From positions 558,001 through 622,000 of the forward strand of contig NZ_ML133521.1 of the NCBI RefSeq assembly GCF_003985145.1: a DNA stretch of 64,000 bases, in the 5' to 3' direction. The DNA is from Rhizobium anhuiense. GTDB lineage: Bacteria; Pseudomonadota; Alphaproteobacteria; Rhizobiales; Rhizobiaceae. This document shows, piece by piece, positions 9,090 through 16,775 of this stretch; positions within the stretch are counted from its first letter, which is position 1; each line of letters starts with the position of its first letter. Under the pieces are notes generated by a model. That model was not told where the DNA came from and did not search any database. It was given only the letters and a program-made list of their open reading frames with translations. Position numbers and translations under genes: made by a program.

Positions 9090-9674
9090 ATGAGCACGAT
9101 GAAACAGCATGACCTCTTTGGTGCAGTCCAACCGTCCCTGCCGGACGGATTTCGCTATTCGCCGGATGTGGTCCCCGACGATCTGCAGCAGTCCATCCTG
9201 GAAAAGATGCTACAACTGCCGTTCAAGGCTTTCGATTTCCACGGATTCGAAGGCAAACGCAGGACGGTCTCCTACGGCTGGAAATACGAGTTTGATACAC
9301 AGCGTGTCCGAAAGAGCGAAGATATTCCGCTATTTCTTTTGCCGCTTCGCAAAATCGTATCTGCATTTGCTGGCCTCGACCCCGATCGGTTGGAACAGAC
9401 TTTGGTAACCGAATATAGTCCCGGAGCTCCGATCGGCTGGCACAGGGATAAATTCGTCTTCGGTCGGGTCGTCGGAGTCTCGCTGCTATCTGCATGCACT
9501 TTCCGGCTAAGACGGCGGCAGGGCAGCAAGTGGCAGCGTAGCTCGATCACGCTCGAACCGCGATCGGCCTATGTGATGGCGGGCGAAGCCAGAACCGTGT
9601 GGGAGCATTCCATCCCGCCAGTCGCAGAGCTGCGCTATTCGATAACATTCCGTGAACTGAGCCCAGTAACCTGA
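9090..9674 (+). CDS. AlkB-like 2-oxoglutarate/Fe(II)-dependent dioxygenase
   Basis: A 194-residue member of the AlkB superfamily, whose founding member repairs alkylated bases by oxidative demethylation. The iron triad is present: H118-x-D120 in PIGWHRDKFVFG and H173 in VWEHSIPP. The 2-oxoglutarate-binding Arg follows in LRYSITFREL. The fold starts with the nucleotide-recognition lid region (KAFDFHGFEGKRRTVSYGWKYEF), as in the shorter AlkB homologues. A second in-frame ATG lies at 9099. The stress-type promoter at 8944-8968 points toward it. DNA repair is likely, but RNA or protein demethylation cannot be excluded. Confidence 0.88.
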   Translation: MSTMKQHDLFGAVQPSLPDGFRYSPDVVPDDLQQSILEKMLQLPFKAFDFHGFEGKRRTVSYGWKYEFDTQRVRKSEDIPLFLLPLRKIVSAFAGLDPDRLEQTLVTEYSPGAPIGWHRDKFVFGRVVGVSLLSACTFRLRRRQGSKWQRSSITLEPRSAYVMAGEARTVWEHSIPPVAELRYSITFRELSPVT

Positions 9675-9951
9675 GGGGGCGTCGCTCATTGTCGCCCAAC
9701 CTGTTGTCAGCCCATTTGTTCCCGGGAACCTTGATCGCTTCAGCCGATAAAAAAGGGCCGGAAATCCATCCGGGTTCGATGTGAAACTAACGTGATGGCG
9801 CTGATCAGGGTTGTTCTCGACAGCATCGCGTGGATGTCAACGGCATCGCGAATGGTGTGAGCGGAGAATGGAGCCATCGTCGTTTCCCGAGGTCGGCAAT
9901 GACGTCCAACATTCGAGTAATCCCGGTCGGGGCCAATAGGATGAGAATGGG

Positions 9952-10887
9952 ATGATGACCACCGCATTTGGAGACGCACTAAAAGACTGCTTGGTCATCG
10001 GGGGCGGTCCGGCTGGCCTCACCGCGGCGATTTATCTGGCGCGCTACCATCTTTCGGTGACGGTCTTCCACGATAATTCCAGCCGGGCTTCCATCATCCC
10101 TATGTCACACAACCACGCCGGATTCCCGTGCGGCGTCAGCGGCACTGAGCTGCTGGCGAGAATGAATGCCCAGGCTCAGCTCTATGGGGCAGCCATTCGA
10201 TGCCGCAAGATCACAGCGCTGCATAAAGTCGACAACCTGTTCGTGGCAGAATTCGAGAACGGCAGCATCCGCTCTCGGGCCGTACTCCTGGCAACAGGAG
10301 TCGTCAACCGACCGCCTGCGATGCCACAGGCAACTCATGATGAAGCCGTGGCTCGCGGCCTTCTGCGCTACTGCCCCGTCTGTGACGGTTATGAGGTGAC
10401 AGACAAGCCCGTTGGTGTTCTCGGAACTGGAACCAAGGGGTTCAAGGAGGCCGTTTTCCTTCGAAGTTATACGAAGGATCTCACTCTGATATCGCCCGAG
10501 GGCGTACATGATCTGTCCGAAGCCGAGACGTCGTCCTTGGCCCACCTCGGAATAAGAATGGAGGTCGGCCCCATAGCCTCGAGCGATCTGGACAATGATA
10601 TGATGCGCATCACGACGCCCACGGAAACCTATTCCTTCGCTTCCTTATATGCGGCTCTCGGATCCGACATATGTTCGGAACTGGCATCACAAGTTGGTGC
10701 CAGGCTATCGGAAGAAGGGTGCGTTACCGTCGATAGTCACCAGAGGACCACAGTGCGAGGATTTTACGCGGCAGGAGACGTCGTCGCCGGTCTTGACCAG
10801 ATCAGCAACGCCATGGGGCAGGCCGGGGTTGCTGCTACGGCCATCCGCAACGACCTTGGTGAGCAAGCACCCCTGGTGCGTTGTTAA
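9952..10887 (+). CDS. Thioredoxin-reductase-like NAD(P)/FAD oxidoreductase
   Basis: A 311-residue flavoprotein of the thioredoxin reductase fold. The FAD-binding GGGPAG lies at residues 17-22. The redox pair C141-P-V-C144 is followed by DGYE, where thioredoxin reductases have CATC-DG. A second dinucleotide motif, VLGTGTKGFKEA, shows two changes from the usual GGGNSA. The C-terminal FYAAGDVVAGLDQISNAMGQA segment binds FAD. The family includes TrxB, ferredoxin reductases and sulfide- or toxin-linked oxidases. The altered NAD(P) motif argues for a specialised role rather than housekeeping TrxB. It is monocistronic. Confidence 0.87.
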   Translation: MMTTAFGDALKDCLVIGGGPAGLTAAIYLARYHLSVTVFHDNSSRASIIPMSHNHAGFPCGVSGTELLARMNAQAQLYGAAIRCRKITALHKVDNLFVAEFENGSIRSRAVLLATGVVNRPPAMPQATHDEAVARGLLRYCPVCDGYEVTDKPVGVLGTGTKGFKEAVFLRSYTKDLTLISPEGVHDLSEAETSSLAHLGIRMEVGPIASSDLDNDMMRITTPTETYSFASLYAALGSDICSELASQVGARLSEEGCVTVDSHQRTTVRGFYAAGDVVAGLDQISNAMGQAGVAATAIRNDLGEQAPLVRC

Positions 10888-11264
10888 CCTTCGGAAACAT
10901 GACTCCGGCGCATTGACAGCAGGTAAAAAGTGACGTTGCGAGGAAGTTTGCGCTACCGCCAATCGCGTGGCGGATCGGCTGCGCCGGTTCGGGAAAGGGC
11001 AGCTCAGAGTCCGACCATCCAATGGCGCTTCCCCGGCGGCGAACCTGGGCTCGCTCGCGGGTTGGGCATCAGCATGGCGGCGGTAAAGGCGCTGATCCAA
11101 GTGTGGTAAAGACTCGTTCGCCAGTTTGGACCATGCCTATATCCCAGCACCGGTTGCACGTCGCAGGGGCCGGTGGCCATGGGTGAAGCGCACTGATCTT
11201 CTTTCGCTTTGGAGCACGCGTCCCCTTGGTACGCGATCGATTCCTTAGATTTTTAGAAAATCGG
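10888..11264. other. Intergenic region, no gene seen
   Basis: No ORF here has a ribosome site or recognisable domain. The minus-strand ORF 10705-11100 is largely antisense to the flavoprotein gene. The right end leads into the stress-type promoter of the small exported protein. Confidence 0.45.
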
Positions 11265-11289
11265 GGAACAGAACAGTGATCTGGATGTT
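11265..11289 (+). promoter_or_regulatory. EcfG-type general stress promoter of the small exported protein gene
   Basis: GGAAC at 11265-11269, 17 bases, GTT at 11287-11289. The start codon follows 36 bases later at 11326, a typical leader length, with a GAAGGAAA ribosome site between. Confidence 0.65.
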
Positions 11290-11325
11290 GGAGGGCCGCA
11301 ACGTAACCGACGAAGGAAATGAAAA

Positions 11326-11646
11326 ATGAATATCAAGCTCATCGTCGCGTCTCTGCTAGCGGCTGGAATGGCCACGGGCGCTTTTGCTCAGTCCGGCATG
11401 GGAGCTGGGACCATGATGGAACCCAATGCCGTCGGTACCGATGGGGGTGCCAATGTCCAGACAATGCAGCCAATGACCTCCGATCCAACCCCCACCGGCA
11501 GCACGACCAACGGATCAATGGGGGCGACCACGCCGGGCGGTTGCAGCGGCGGAAGTGATCCTGCTAGCTCAACCGCTTCGGGCTCCGTCCAGACTCAGGG
11601 TGGCTTGAGCGACGCGACCCCACAAGGTCAGGCTTGCGCTCAGTAA
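11326..11646 (+). CDS. Small exported low-complexity protein (106 aa)
   Basis: A Sec signal peptide is clear: MNIKL, a hydrophobic core VASLLAAGMATG, and a likely cleavage after AFA before QSGMG. The mature part of about 84 residues is rich in Gly, Ser, Thr, Met and Pro, with two Cys (GGCSGGSDP and near the end QACAQ). It contains one degenerate AVGTDGG unit like the VGTGGS repeats of the 25868-27289 proteins. I recognise no domain. The product is expected in the periplasm or outside the cell. The EcfG-type promoter at 11265 suggests induction in stress or stationary phase. A long hairpin follows the stop. Confidence 0.72.
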   Translation: MNIKLIVASLLAAGMATGAFAQSGMGAGTMMEPNAVGTDGGANVQTMQPMTSDPTPTGSTTNGSMGATTPGGCSGGSDPASSTASGSVQTQGGLSDATPQGQACAQ

Positions 11647-11680
11647 GCAGATAGATTTTCCAAAGAGCGAAGAGGCGGCC

Positions 11681-11715
11681 GGCGTAGGGTGGAGCCTGTG
11701 GCAGCACCCTACGCC
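11681..11715 (+). terminator. Perfect 11-bp hairpin after the small exported protein gene
   Basis: GGCGTAGGGTG (11681-11691) pairs perfectly with CACCCTACGCC (11705-11715) across a 13-base loop, 34 bases after the stop. No T-run follows, so intrinsic termination is uncertain; it may instead protect the 3' end of the mRNA. Confidence 0.5.
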
Positions 11716-11866
11716 ACCTCAGCGATTACTCGTAGCGTCCGGACCGAATGATGACGTTCGCCGCGCTGGAGGGCAAACAGCGCCTGGGAGAGCTGGCCGA
11801 CCATGCCGGAATCCGGCGCTAACTGACTATCATCCCGCGCAGCACCGTCGTTGTGGCTCACTTTCG

Positions 11867-13282
11867 TCATGACAGTACGGCCCGGGGTTCGAGAAAAGCC
11901 TCGAGCCCGAAAACACCGAATTCTCGCCCGAAGCCCGACTGTTTAAAGCCGCCGAAGGGTGCCAGCGGATCATGCGGCGCGTCGTTGATGAACACGCGCC
12001 CTGCTTCGATCTGGTTTGCGATGCGTTTCGCCCGCTCGATATCGGAGGAAAAAACGTGCGCCTGCAGGCCGTACTCGGTGTCGTTCGCAATGGAGATGGC
12101 GTCTGCTTCGTCGTGGTAAGAGATCAGCGAGAGGACCGGCCCAAAGATCTCCTCGCGAGCGATGCGCATATCGTTGCGAACGCCGGTAAAGATCGTTGGC
12201 TGTACGAACCAGCCGCGGTGCAGCCCTTCCGGACGTCCTTCGCCGCCTGCCAGCAGTCTGGCGCCTTCCTCCTGTCCCAAACGGATATAGCTTTGTACGC
12301 GATCCCACTGCTTCTGGCTCACCATCGGGCCTACCTGGACCTGTTCGTCGGCGGGATTTCCAGCCCTGAAGCGCCTGACCGCGTGGCTGAGACGCTCCTC
12401 GATTTCGCCAAACCTGCTTTGAGGAGCGAGGATGCGGGTGCCGGCAATGCAGGCCTGCCCGCTGTTGCGGAATCCCGCCGCCAGCACCTGCGGGATGGCG
12501 ATATCAAGATCGGCATCATCCAGAATGATGCTGGGGCTCTTGCCGCCGAGTTCCATCGTGACCCTTTTCATGGTGGGCGCTGCGGCCTGAACGATGCTGC
12601 GGCCAGTGGCCGTGGAACCAGTGAAGGTTATCTTCGACACGTCGGGGTGGGTCGTTAGCGCCGCGCCGACGACGTTTCCATACCCGGTAACGATATTGAA
12701 GATGCCATTGGAAAGACCGGCAGCATGCAGGCATTCAGTGATCACCTGCGTCTGGAGGGCGCTCATTTCGGATGGCTTGATCACCATGGTTGCGCCCGCT
12801 GCAATTGCGGCGGAGAGCTTGCCGCAGATAAAACTGTAATTGCTGTTCCAGGGCGTGATCGCCACCGCAACCCCCGAGGGCCGCATCTCCACGTCGGCGC
12901 TCCCGGCGCGGCGTCGGAATTCATAATCCTTGAGCGTTCTCGCCATGTCCAGAAAGACGGTACCTGCTCGTGGAGCGGAAAAGTCGATGAAACACGATGG
13001 CGCGCCGTATTCTTCGCGCATGGCGCAAGTGAGATCGTCGGTACGGGCTGACACGGCGGCATACAGCCGGTTCAGCATGTCGATCCGCTCTTCCTTGGTT
13101 GTATGTGAGAAGGCCGGGAAGGCGCGTTTGGCGGCGGCAACCGCGCGGTTTGCATCGACTGCGTCTGCAAGCCGCACAGTTCCGATCTGCTCCTCGGTTG
13201 CCGGATTGAAAAGCGGCGCCCATTGGTCGCCAGTGGGCTTGACGAACGCGCCGTCGATATAGATCCGATCGATGATATGCAT
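11867..13282 (-). CDS. NAD(P)-dependent aldehyde dehydrogenase
   Basis: A 471-residue enzyme of the aldehyde dehydrogenase superfamily, oxidising an aldehyde to its acid. The catalytic set is complete: N146 in TPWNSNYSF, general base E244 in MELGGKSPSI, and nucleophile C278 in FRNSGQACIAGTRI. The cofactor lysine sits in VIKPSEMSA. The frame is open back to 13474, but ATG at 13282 has a strong AAAGGA site and starts the conserved NAD-binding part (DRIYIDGAFVKP). The LysR gene at 13381 is divergent, 98 bases away, and probably regulates it. The aldehyde cannot be named from sequence. Confidence 0.92.
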   Translation of the reverse strand: MHIIDRIYIDGAFVKPTGDQWAPLFNPATEEQIGTVRLADAVDANRAVAAAKRAFPAFSHTTKEERIDMLNRLYAAVSARTDDLTCAMREEYGAPSCFIDFSAPRAGTVFLDMARTLKDYEFRRRAGSADVEMRPSGVAVAITPWNSNYSFICGKLSAAIAAGATMVIKPSEMSALQTQVITECLHAAGLSNGIFNIVTGYGNVVGAALTTHPDVSKITFTGSTATGRSIVQAAAPTMKRVTMELGGKSPSIILDDADLDIAIPQVLAAGFRNSGQACIAGTRILAPQSRFGEIEERLSHAVRRFRAGNPADEQVQVGPMVSQKQWDRVQSYIRLGQEEGARLLAGGEGRPEGLHRGWFVQPTIFTGVRNDMRIAREEIFGPVLSLISYHDEADAISIANDTEYGLQAHVFSSDIERAKRIANQIEAGRVFINDAPHDPLAPFGGFKQSGFGREFGVFGLEAFLEPRAVLS

Positions 13283-13380
13283 GTTTCTTTTCCTTTGATG
13301 ACTTCCCGGTAAAAGTGCCATGCGATAAGTGTTGCGAGTAGTAGGACAAAATCGGATGAGTTGATGAGCTGGATCGTGCA

Positions 13381-14280
13381 ATGAGGGCAAGCCTGATCGA
13401 GCTTGAAGCGTTTGCCGGCGTCGCGCGTCATCGTGGATTCCGGGCTGCCGCGCGCGAGCTGGGGATGTCGTCATCGGCTTTAAGCCATGCGATCGCCGCG
13501 CTTGAGGAGCGCCTCGCCGTCAGGCTCTTTAACCGCACTACGCGGAGTGTCGCCTTGTCCGCGGCCGGAGAGCAATTCCTGTCTGAAATCGAACCGGCCC
13601 TGCAGACGCTCGAGAAAGCGATCGAGAATGTCGGCGAACACTCGGACCGGCCCACCGGGAGACTCCGGCTGAACATGGCGCCGGGTGCGGCGCGCATTCT
13701 GCTGCAGCCGATTATTCTTGAATATAGCTGCCGATATCCGGACGTCGATATCGAGGTCGTGACCGAGAATGCACTTGTCGACGTCATTGGCAAAGGTTTC
13801 GATGCGGGCATTCGTCTCACCGAGGCGATCTCACCGGACATGGTCGCCGTTCCGATCATTCCGGAAATGCGGTCTTTCGTCGTCGGATCCCCGCGCTATT
13901 TCGATGGTCGTCCAAAACCAATCGTCCCGGGCGATCTGGCCGGGCACGTCTGTATCCAAATGCGCATGACGAGCGGGAGACTCTATCGCTGGGAGTTTGA
14001 GAAACACGGCGAAACACGAGTGATTGATGTCACTGGTCACCTTACATTCGATGGGTCTGACCTTATCTTGGAGGCAGCTCTTGCCGGCTTCGGGCTCGCC
14101 TATCTGGGTGAACACGCGCTTGCGCCACATATTGCTTCAGGTAATCTCATACCCGTTTTGGAAGACTGGTCTCCCCATTATCCGGGGCTCAGCCTCTATT
14201 TCTCCCAACGCCGACACATGCCAGCCAAACTGCGTGTCCTCATCGAGCTAATCCGCCAGCGCGCGACTAGCGACAACTGA
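13381..14280 (+). CDS. LysR-type transcriptional regulator
   Basis: 299 residues with an N-terminal winged helix-turn-helix (FAGVARHRGFRAAARELGMSSSALSHAIAALEERLAVRLFNRTTRSVALSAAG, about residues 9-60). A periplasmic-binding-like effector domain follows. It is closest in look to the group of LysR proteins that regulate divergently transcribed oxidoreductases. The 98-base gap to the aldehyde dehydrogenase start is the likely shared control region, so this protein probably senses the substrate or product of that enzyme. No clear T-N11-A dyad stood out there. Confidence 0.92.
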   Translation: MRASLIELEAFAGVARHRGFRAAARELGMSSSALSHAIAALEERLAVRLFNRTTRSVALSAAGEQFLSEIEPALQTLEKAIENVGEHSDRPTGRLRLNMAPGAARILLQPIILEYSCRYPDVDIEVVTENALVDVIGKGFDAGIRLTEAISPDMVAVPIIPEMRSFVVGSPRYFDGRPKPIVPGDLAGHVCIQMRMTSGRLYRWEFEKHGETRVIDVTGHLTFDGSDLILEAALAGFGLAYLGEHALAPHIASGNLIPVLEDWSPHYPGLSLYFSQRRHMPAKLRVLIELIRQRATSDN

Positions 14281-14425
14281 TAACGACGGTGTCTGGCCTG
14301 TCGTGAATCGGCTCGTCACCGCCGACAAGGTCGACAGCGAGATCGATGTCATGCGTAAGCAGCTCGAAATGCTGGTTCTGATAGTCGATCACTTCAACTG
14401 CGCCGGGCGACCGTACATGCGGCAG
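14267..14425 (-). pseudogene. Relic of a zinc-type alcohol dehydrogenase/quinone reductase (MDR family)
   Basis: On the minus strand one frame reads GAVEVIDYQNQHFELLTHD then IDLAVDLVGGDEP, and stops after VVISCR. This matches the nucleotide-binding core of MDR-family quinone reductases (GADEVIDY..., then DVVLDxVGG). There is no start, no N-terminal catalytic domain and no C-terminal third, so only a fragment of about 40-50 residues is left, ending inside the tail of the LysR gene. The identification rests on motif memory; a protein search would settle it. Confidence 0.45.
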
Positions 14426-14473
14426 GCTTTTCGTCGCGGCCGTGGCTCAGACGAGCAGCCTGCCTGATCATCG

Positions 14474-14495
14474 GATTGAATCCGCTGGCGATTTT
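14474..14495 (+). repeat. Dispersed 22-bp repeat, copy 1
   Basis: GATTGAATCCGCTGGCGATTTT here is identical to 63314-63335. Extending four bases left (CATC, then one mismatch) gives 26 of 27 identical. This copy lies in non-coding DNA upstream of the sugar operon. Confidence 0.65.
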
Positions 14496-14611
14496 GTTTG
14501 CCTTGCACCGTTGCGCCAGTCCGCTTGGTTGCCGATGAGGCGTCGGTACCAGCAATGGCCTGCACCAATTTTTTGCACCCATGGCATTTTTGAACTTTAC
14601 AAATAATAAAT

Positions 14612-14643
14612 AATCTGTGAAGTAGTGCACAACTTCACAGATT
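14612..14643 (+). promoter_or_regulatory. Perfect 12-bp dyad, probable operator of the sugar operon
   Basis: AATCTGTGAAGT (14612-14623) and ACTTCACAGATT (14632-14643) are exact inverted copies around 8 bases. The dyad ends 12 bases before the TTG start of the operon's first gene. A TTTACA at 14596-14601 could be a -35 element, putting the dyad over the -10 region. RpiR-type repressors bind such dyads, and one is encoded inside this operon, so autoregulation is inferred. Confidence 0.65.
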
Positions 14644-14655
14644 TGGAATGATCCT

Positions 14656-15645
14656 TTGAACCCGACACGCTTTGCCACCCGGCTAAATTCGTTCGCCTCC
14701 GCTTCCCATATCGCATGGCCCGGCCAGTCGTCGAAGCCCTCCGTCATGCAGATGGCCGAGCGCGCCGCCCAGGTGAAGGGCCTTACCGACCTCGATCTCA
14801 ATTATCCGGATCACATGAACGAAGATCCGGCAGAACTGGCTCGAAAACTTGGCGATATCGGCCTTTCGATCAACGGCTTCGCTATGCGCTACTACAGCAA
14901 CCCCGCCTTCAAACTTGGTGCTTTCACCCATCCCGACGAAACGGTCCGCCGTGAAGCGATCGACCTGACGAAGAAGGGCATCGATGCAGCGCGCGAAGCC
15001 GGTTCCAATCTGATGACCATCTGGCTTGGGCAAGATGGCTTCGATTATGCCTTTCAGGCGAACTACGCGAAGATGTGGCAACACGAAGTCGATGGAATCC
15101 GTGAAGTTTGCGCCCATGATCCGGATTGCCTGATCTCGATTGAGTACAAGCCGAACGAGCCGCGGTCCTACAGCCTGATGCCGGATGCGGCCACGACTTT
15201 GCTCGCTATCAAGGAGGTCGGCGCTGCCAATCTTGGCGTCACGCTCGACTTCGCCCATGTCCTCTATGCCGACGAGCAGCCCGCCTTTGCGGCAGCACTG
15301 ATTGCCCGTCACAGCCGCGTGCTCGGCGTCCATCTCAACGACGGCTACGCCAAGCGCGATGACGGTCTGATGGTCGGCGCGGTGCACACGCTGCAAACGA
15401 TCGAGCTACTCCGCCAGATACGCCGGGATGGTTACGACGGCGCGATCTATTTCGACACGTTCCCCGATATGACCGGCCTCGATCCGGTTCACGAATGCGA
15501 GGTCAACATCCAGACCGTACAACGGATGTTGAAGGTCGTCGACCGCCTCGAGCAGGACAATCGCCTCGCGAGCGCGATTGACCGACAGGACGCCGTATCC
15601 ACGCAGGCCATCGTTCAGGAGCTGATGTTCGGCGCGGAGCACTGA
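14656..15645 (+). CDS. Sugar phosphate isomerase/epimerase family protein (TIM barrel)
   Basis: A 329-residue AP-endonuclease-2-like TIM barrel, the fold of xylose isomerase-like and hexulose epimerase enzymes. Metal-ligand positions are seen in SIEYKPNEPR (Glu), VTLDFAHVLYADE (Asp, His), GVHLNDGYAKRDD (His, Asp) and the late IYFDTFPDMTG. TTG at 14656 is the only usable start, because an in-frame stop lies at 14623 and the nearby ATG at 14649 is out of frame. It opens the six-gene operon, 27 bases before the binding-protein gene, so it probably isomerises the imported sugar. L-rhamnose isomerase-like activity is one possibility. Confidence 0.85.
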   Translation: MNPTRFATRLNSFASASHIAWPGQSSKPSVMQMAERAAQVKGLTDLDLNYPDHMNEDPAELARKLGDIGLSINGFAMRYYSNPAFKLGAFTHPDETVRREAIDLTKKGIDAAREAGSNLMTIWLGQDGFDYAFQANYAKMWQHEVDGIREVCAHDPDCLISIEYKPNEPRSYSLMPDAATTLLAIKEVGAANLGVTLDFAHVLYADEQPAFAAALIARHSRVLGVHLNDGYAKRDDGLMVGAVHTLQTIELLRQIRRDGYDGAIYFDTFPDMTGLDPVHECEVNIQTVQRMLKVVDRLEQDNRLASAIDRQDAVSTQAIVQELMFGAEH

Positions 15646-15672
15646 ACCACCCCAACTTTCCGGGAGGAAAAC

Positions 15673-16713
15673 ATGAAGACAATTCTTGCTGCGGCTCTCG
15701 CCGCAACCCTTTGCGCTGGCATCGCGTCAGCGCAGGAACTGAAGCCGCTCAATTCGGATTCAGAAGCGGACCGCATGGACTGGTCCGATCTCGACGCTAA
15801 ACTCGGTGCGCTGCCGAAGCTGCCCGAAGGCCTCAAGGTCGGCGGCGTCTCCAAGACGCTCACCAATGAATATTGGCGCTCGCTCGGCGAAGGCTATCAG
15901 AAGTTCGCCGACAAGGTCGGCGTGACCGTCGCCTATCAGGCGGCGCAAAGCGAGGGCGACCAGCTCGGCCAGTTGACGATCGCCGAGGGCATGGTCACTC
16001 AGGGCTATAAGGTGTTGCTGGTCTCGCCGCAGACCGATGCCAACCTGCAGCCGGTCATCGAACAGGCGAAAGCCGCCAACGTACCGGTCGTCAACGTCAA
16101 CGATGCGGTGATCCCGCAGGCCGAGCACTATGTCGGCAACGTCCAGCGTGACAACGGCGTTCGGGTCGCCAAGTGGTTCATGGAAAACCGCGCCAATGGC
16201 GGCAAGGTCGCGATCATCGAGGGCCAGGCCGGTGTCTATGCTGCCGTGCAGCGCACCGATGGCTTTAAGAGCACGATCGAACAGGGCGGCAAGTTCACGG
16301 TGATCGCCAGCGTTCCGGGCAACTGGGATCGCCAGATGTCCTATGACGCCGCAACCAACATTCTCCAGCAGCATCCTGATCTCGTCGGCTTCTACTGCAA
16401 CAATGACGGCATGGCGCTTGGTGTTGTCGAGGCGGTGAAGGCCGCCGGCCTGCAGGACAAGGTCGTCGTCTTCGGTACCGACGGCATTTCCGATGCCTAC
16501 AAGTCGATCGAAGCCGGCGAACTCACGGGCACCGTAGACAGCTTCCCGGTCCTGACGGGCGAGGTGGCGATGGAAGTCGCGTTGCGGCTCGTCTCCGGTC
16601 AGAAGCTGCCGCGCGTGGTCGCAACCCCGCAGGCCCTGATCACCAAGGACAACATCAAGGACTACCAGGGCGGCGACGTTCGCTCGGTGCTGATGAAGGC
16701 CGCAGGAAAGTAA
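15673..16713 (+). CDS. Sugar ABC transporter, periplasmic binding protein
   Basis: A 346-residue class B (ribose/galactose type) substrate-binding protein. A Sec signal peptide, MKTILAAALAATLCAGIASA, ends before QELKPL. The mature protein has the two Rossmann-like lobes: VGGVSKTLTNEYWRSLGEG starts lobe 1, and GKVAIIEGQAGVYAAVQRTDGF then VGFYCNNDGMALGVVEAVKAAG lie in lobe 2. The last segment, VFGTDGISDAYKSIEAGELTGTVD, closes the hinge. It acts in the periplasm and hands a pentose- or hexose-like sugar to the permease. A GGGAGGAAAAC ribosome site precedes the ATG. Confidence 0.92.
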   Translation: MKTILAAALAATLCAGIASAQELKPLNSDSEADRMDWSDLDAKLGALPKLPEGLKVGGVSKTLTNEYWRSLGEGYQKFADKVGVTVAYQAAQSEGDQLGQLTIAEGMVTQGYKVLLVSPQTDANLQPVIEQAKAANVPVVNVNDAVIPQAEHYVGNVQRDNGVRVAKWFMENRANGGKVAIIEGQAGVYAAVQRTDGFKSTIEQGGKFTVIASVPGNWDRQMSYDAATNILQQHPDLVGFYCNNDGMALGVVEAVKAAGLQDKVVVFGTDGISDAYKSIEAGELTGTVDSFPVLTGEVAMEVALRLVSGQKLPRVVATPQALITKDNIKDYQGGDVRSVLMKAAGK

Positions 16714-16775
16714 ACGCCTCCCAAGGCAGGATGGCCGGCCCAGCCGGCCGTCCGCACCTCAAAGGTTGGACTGTC

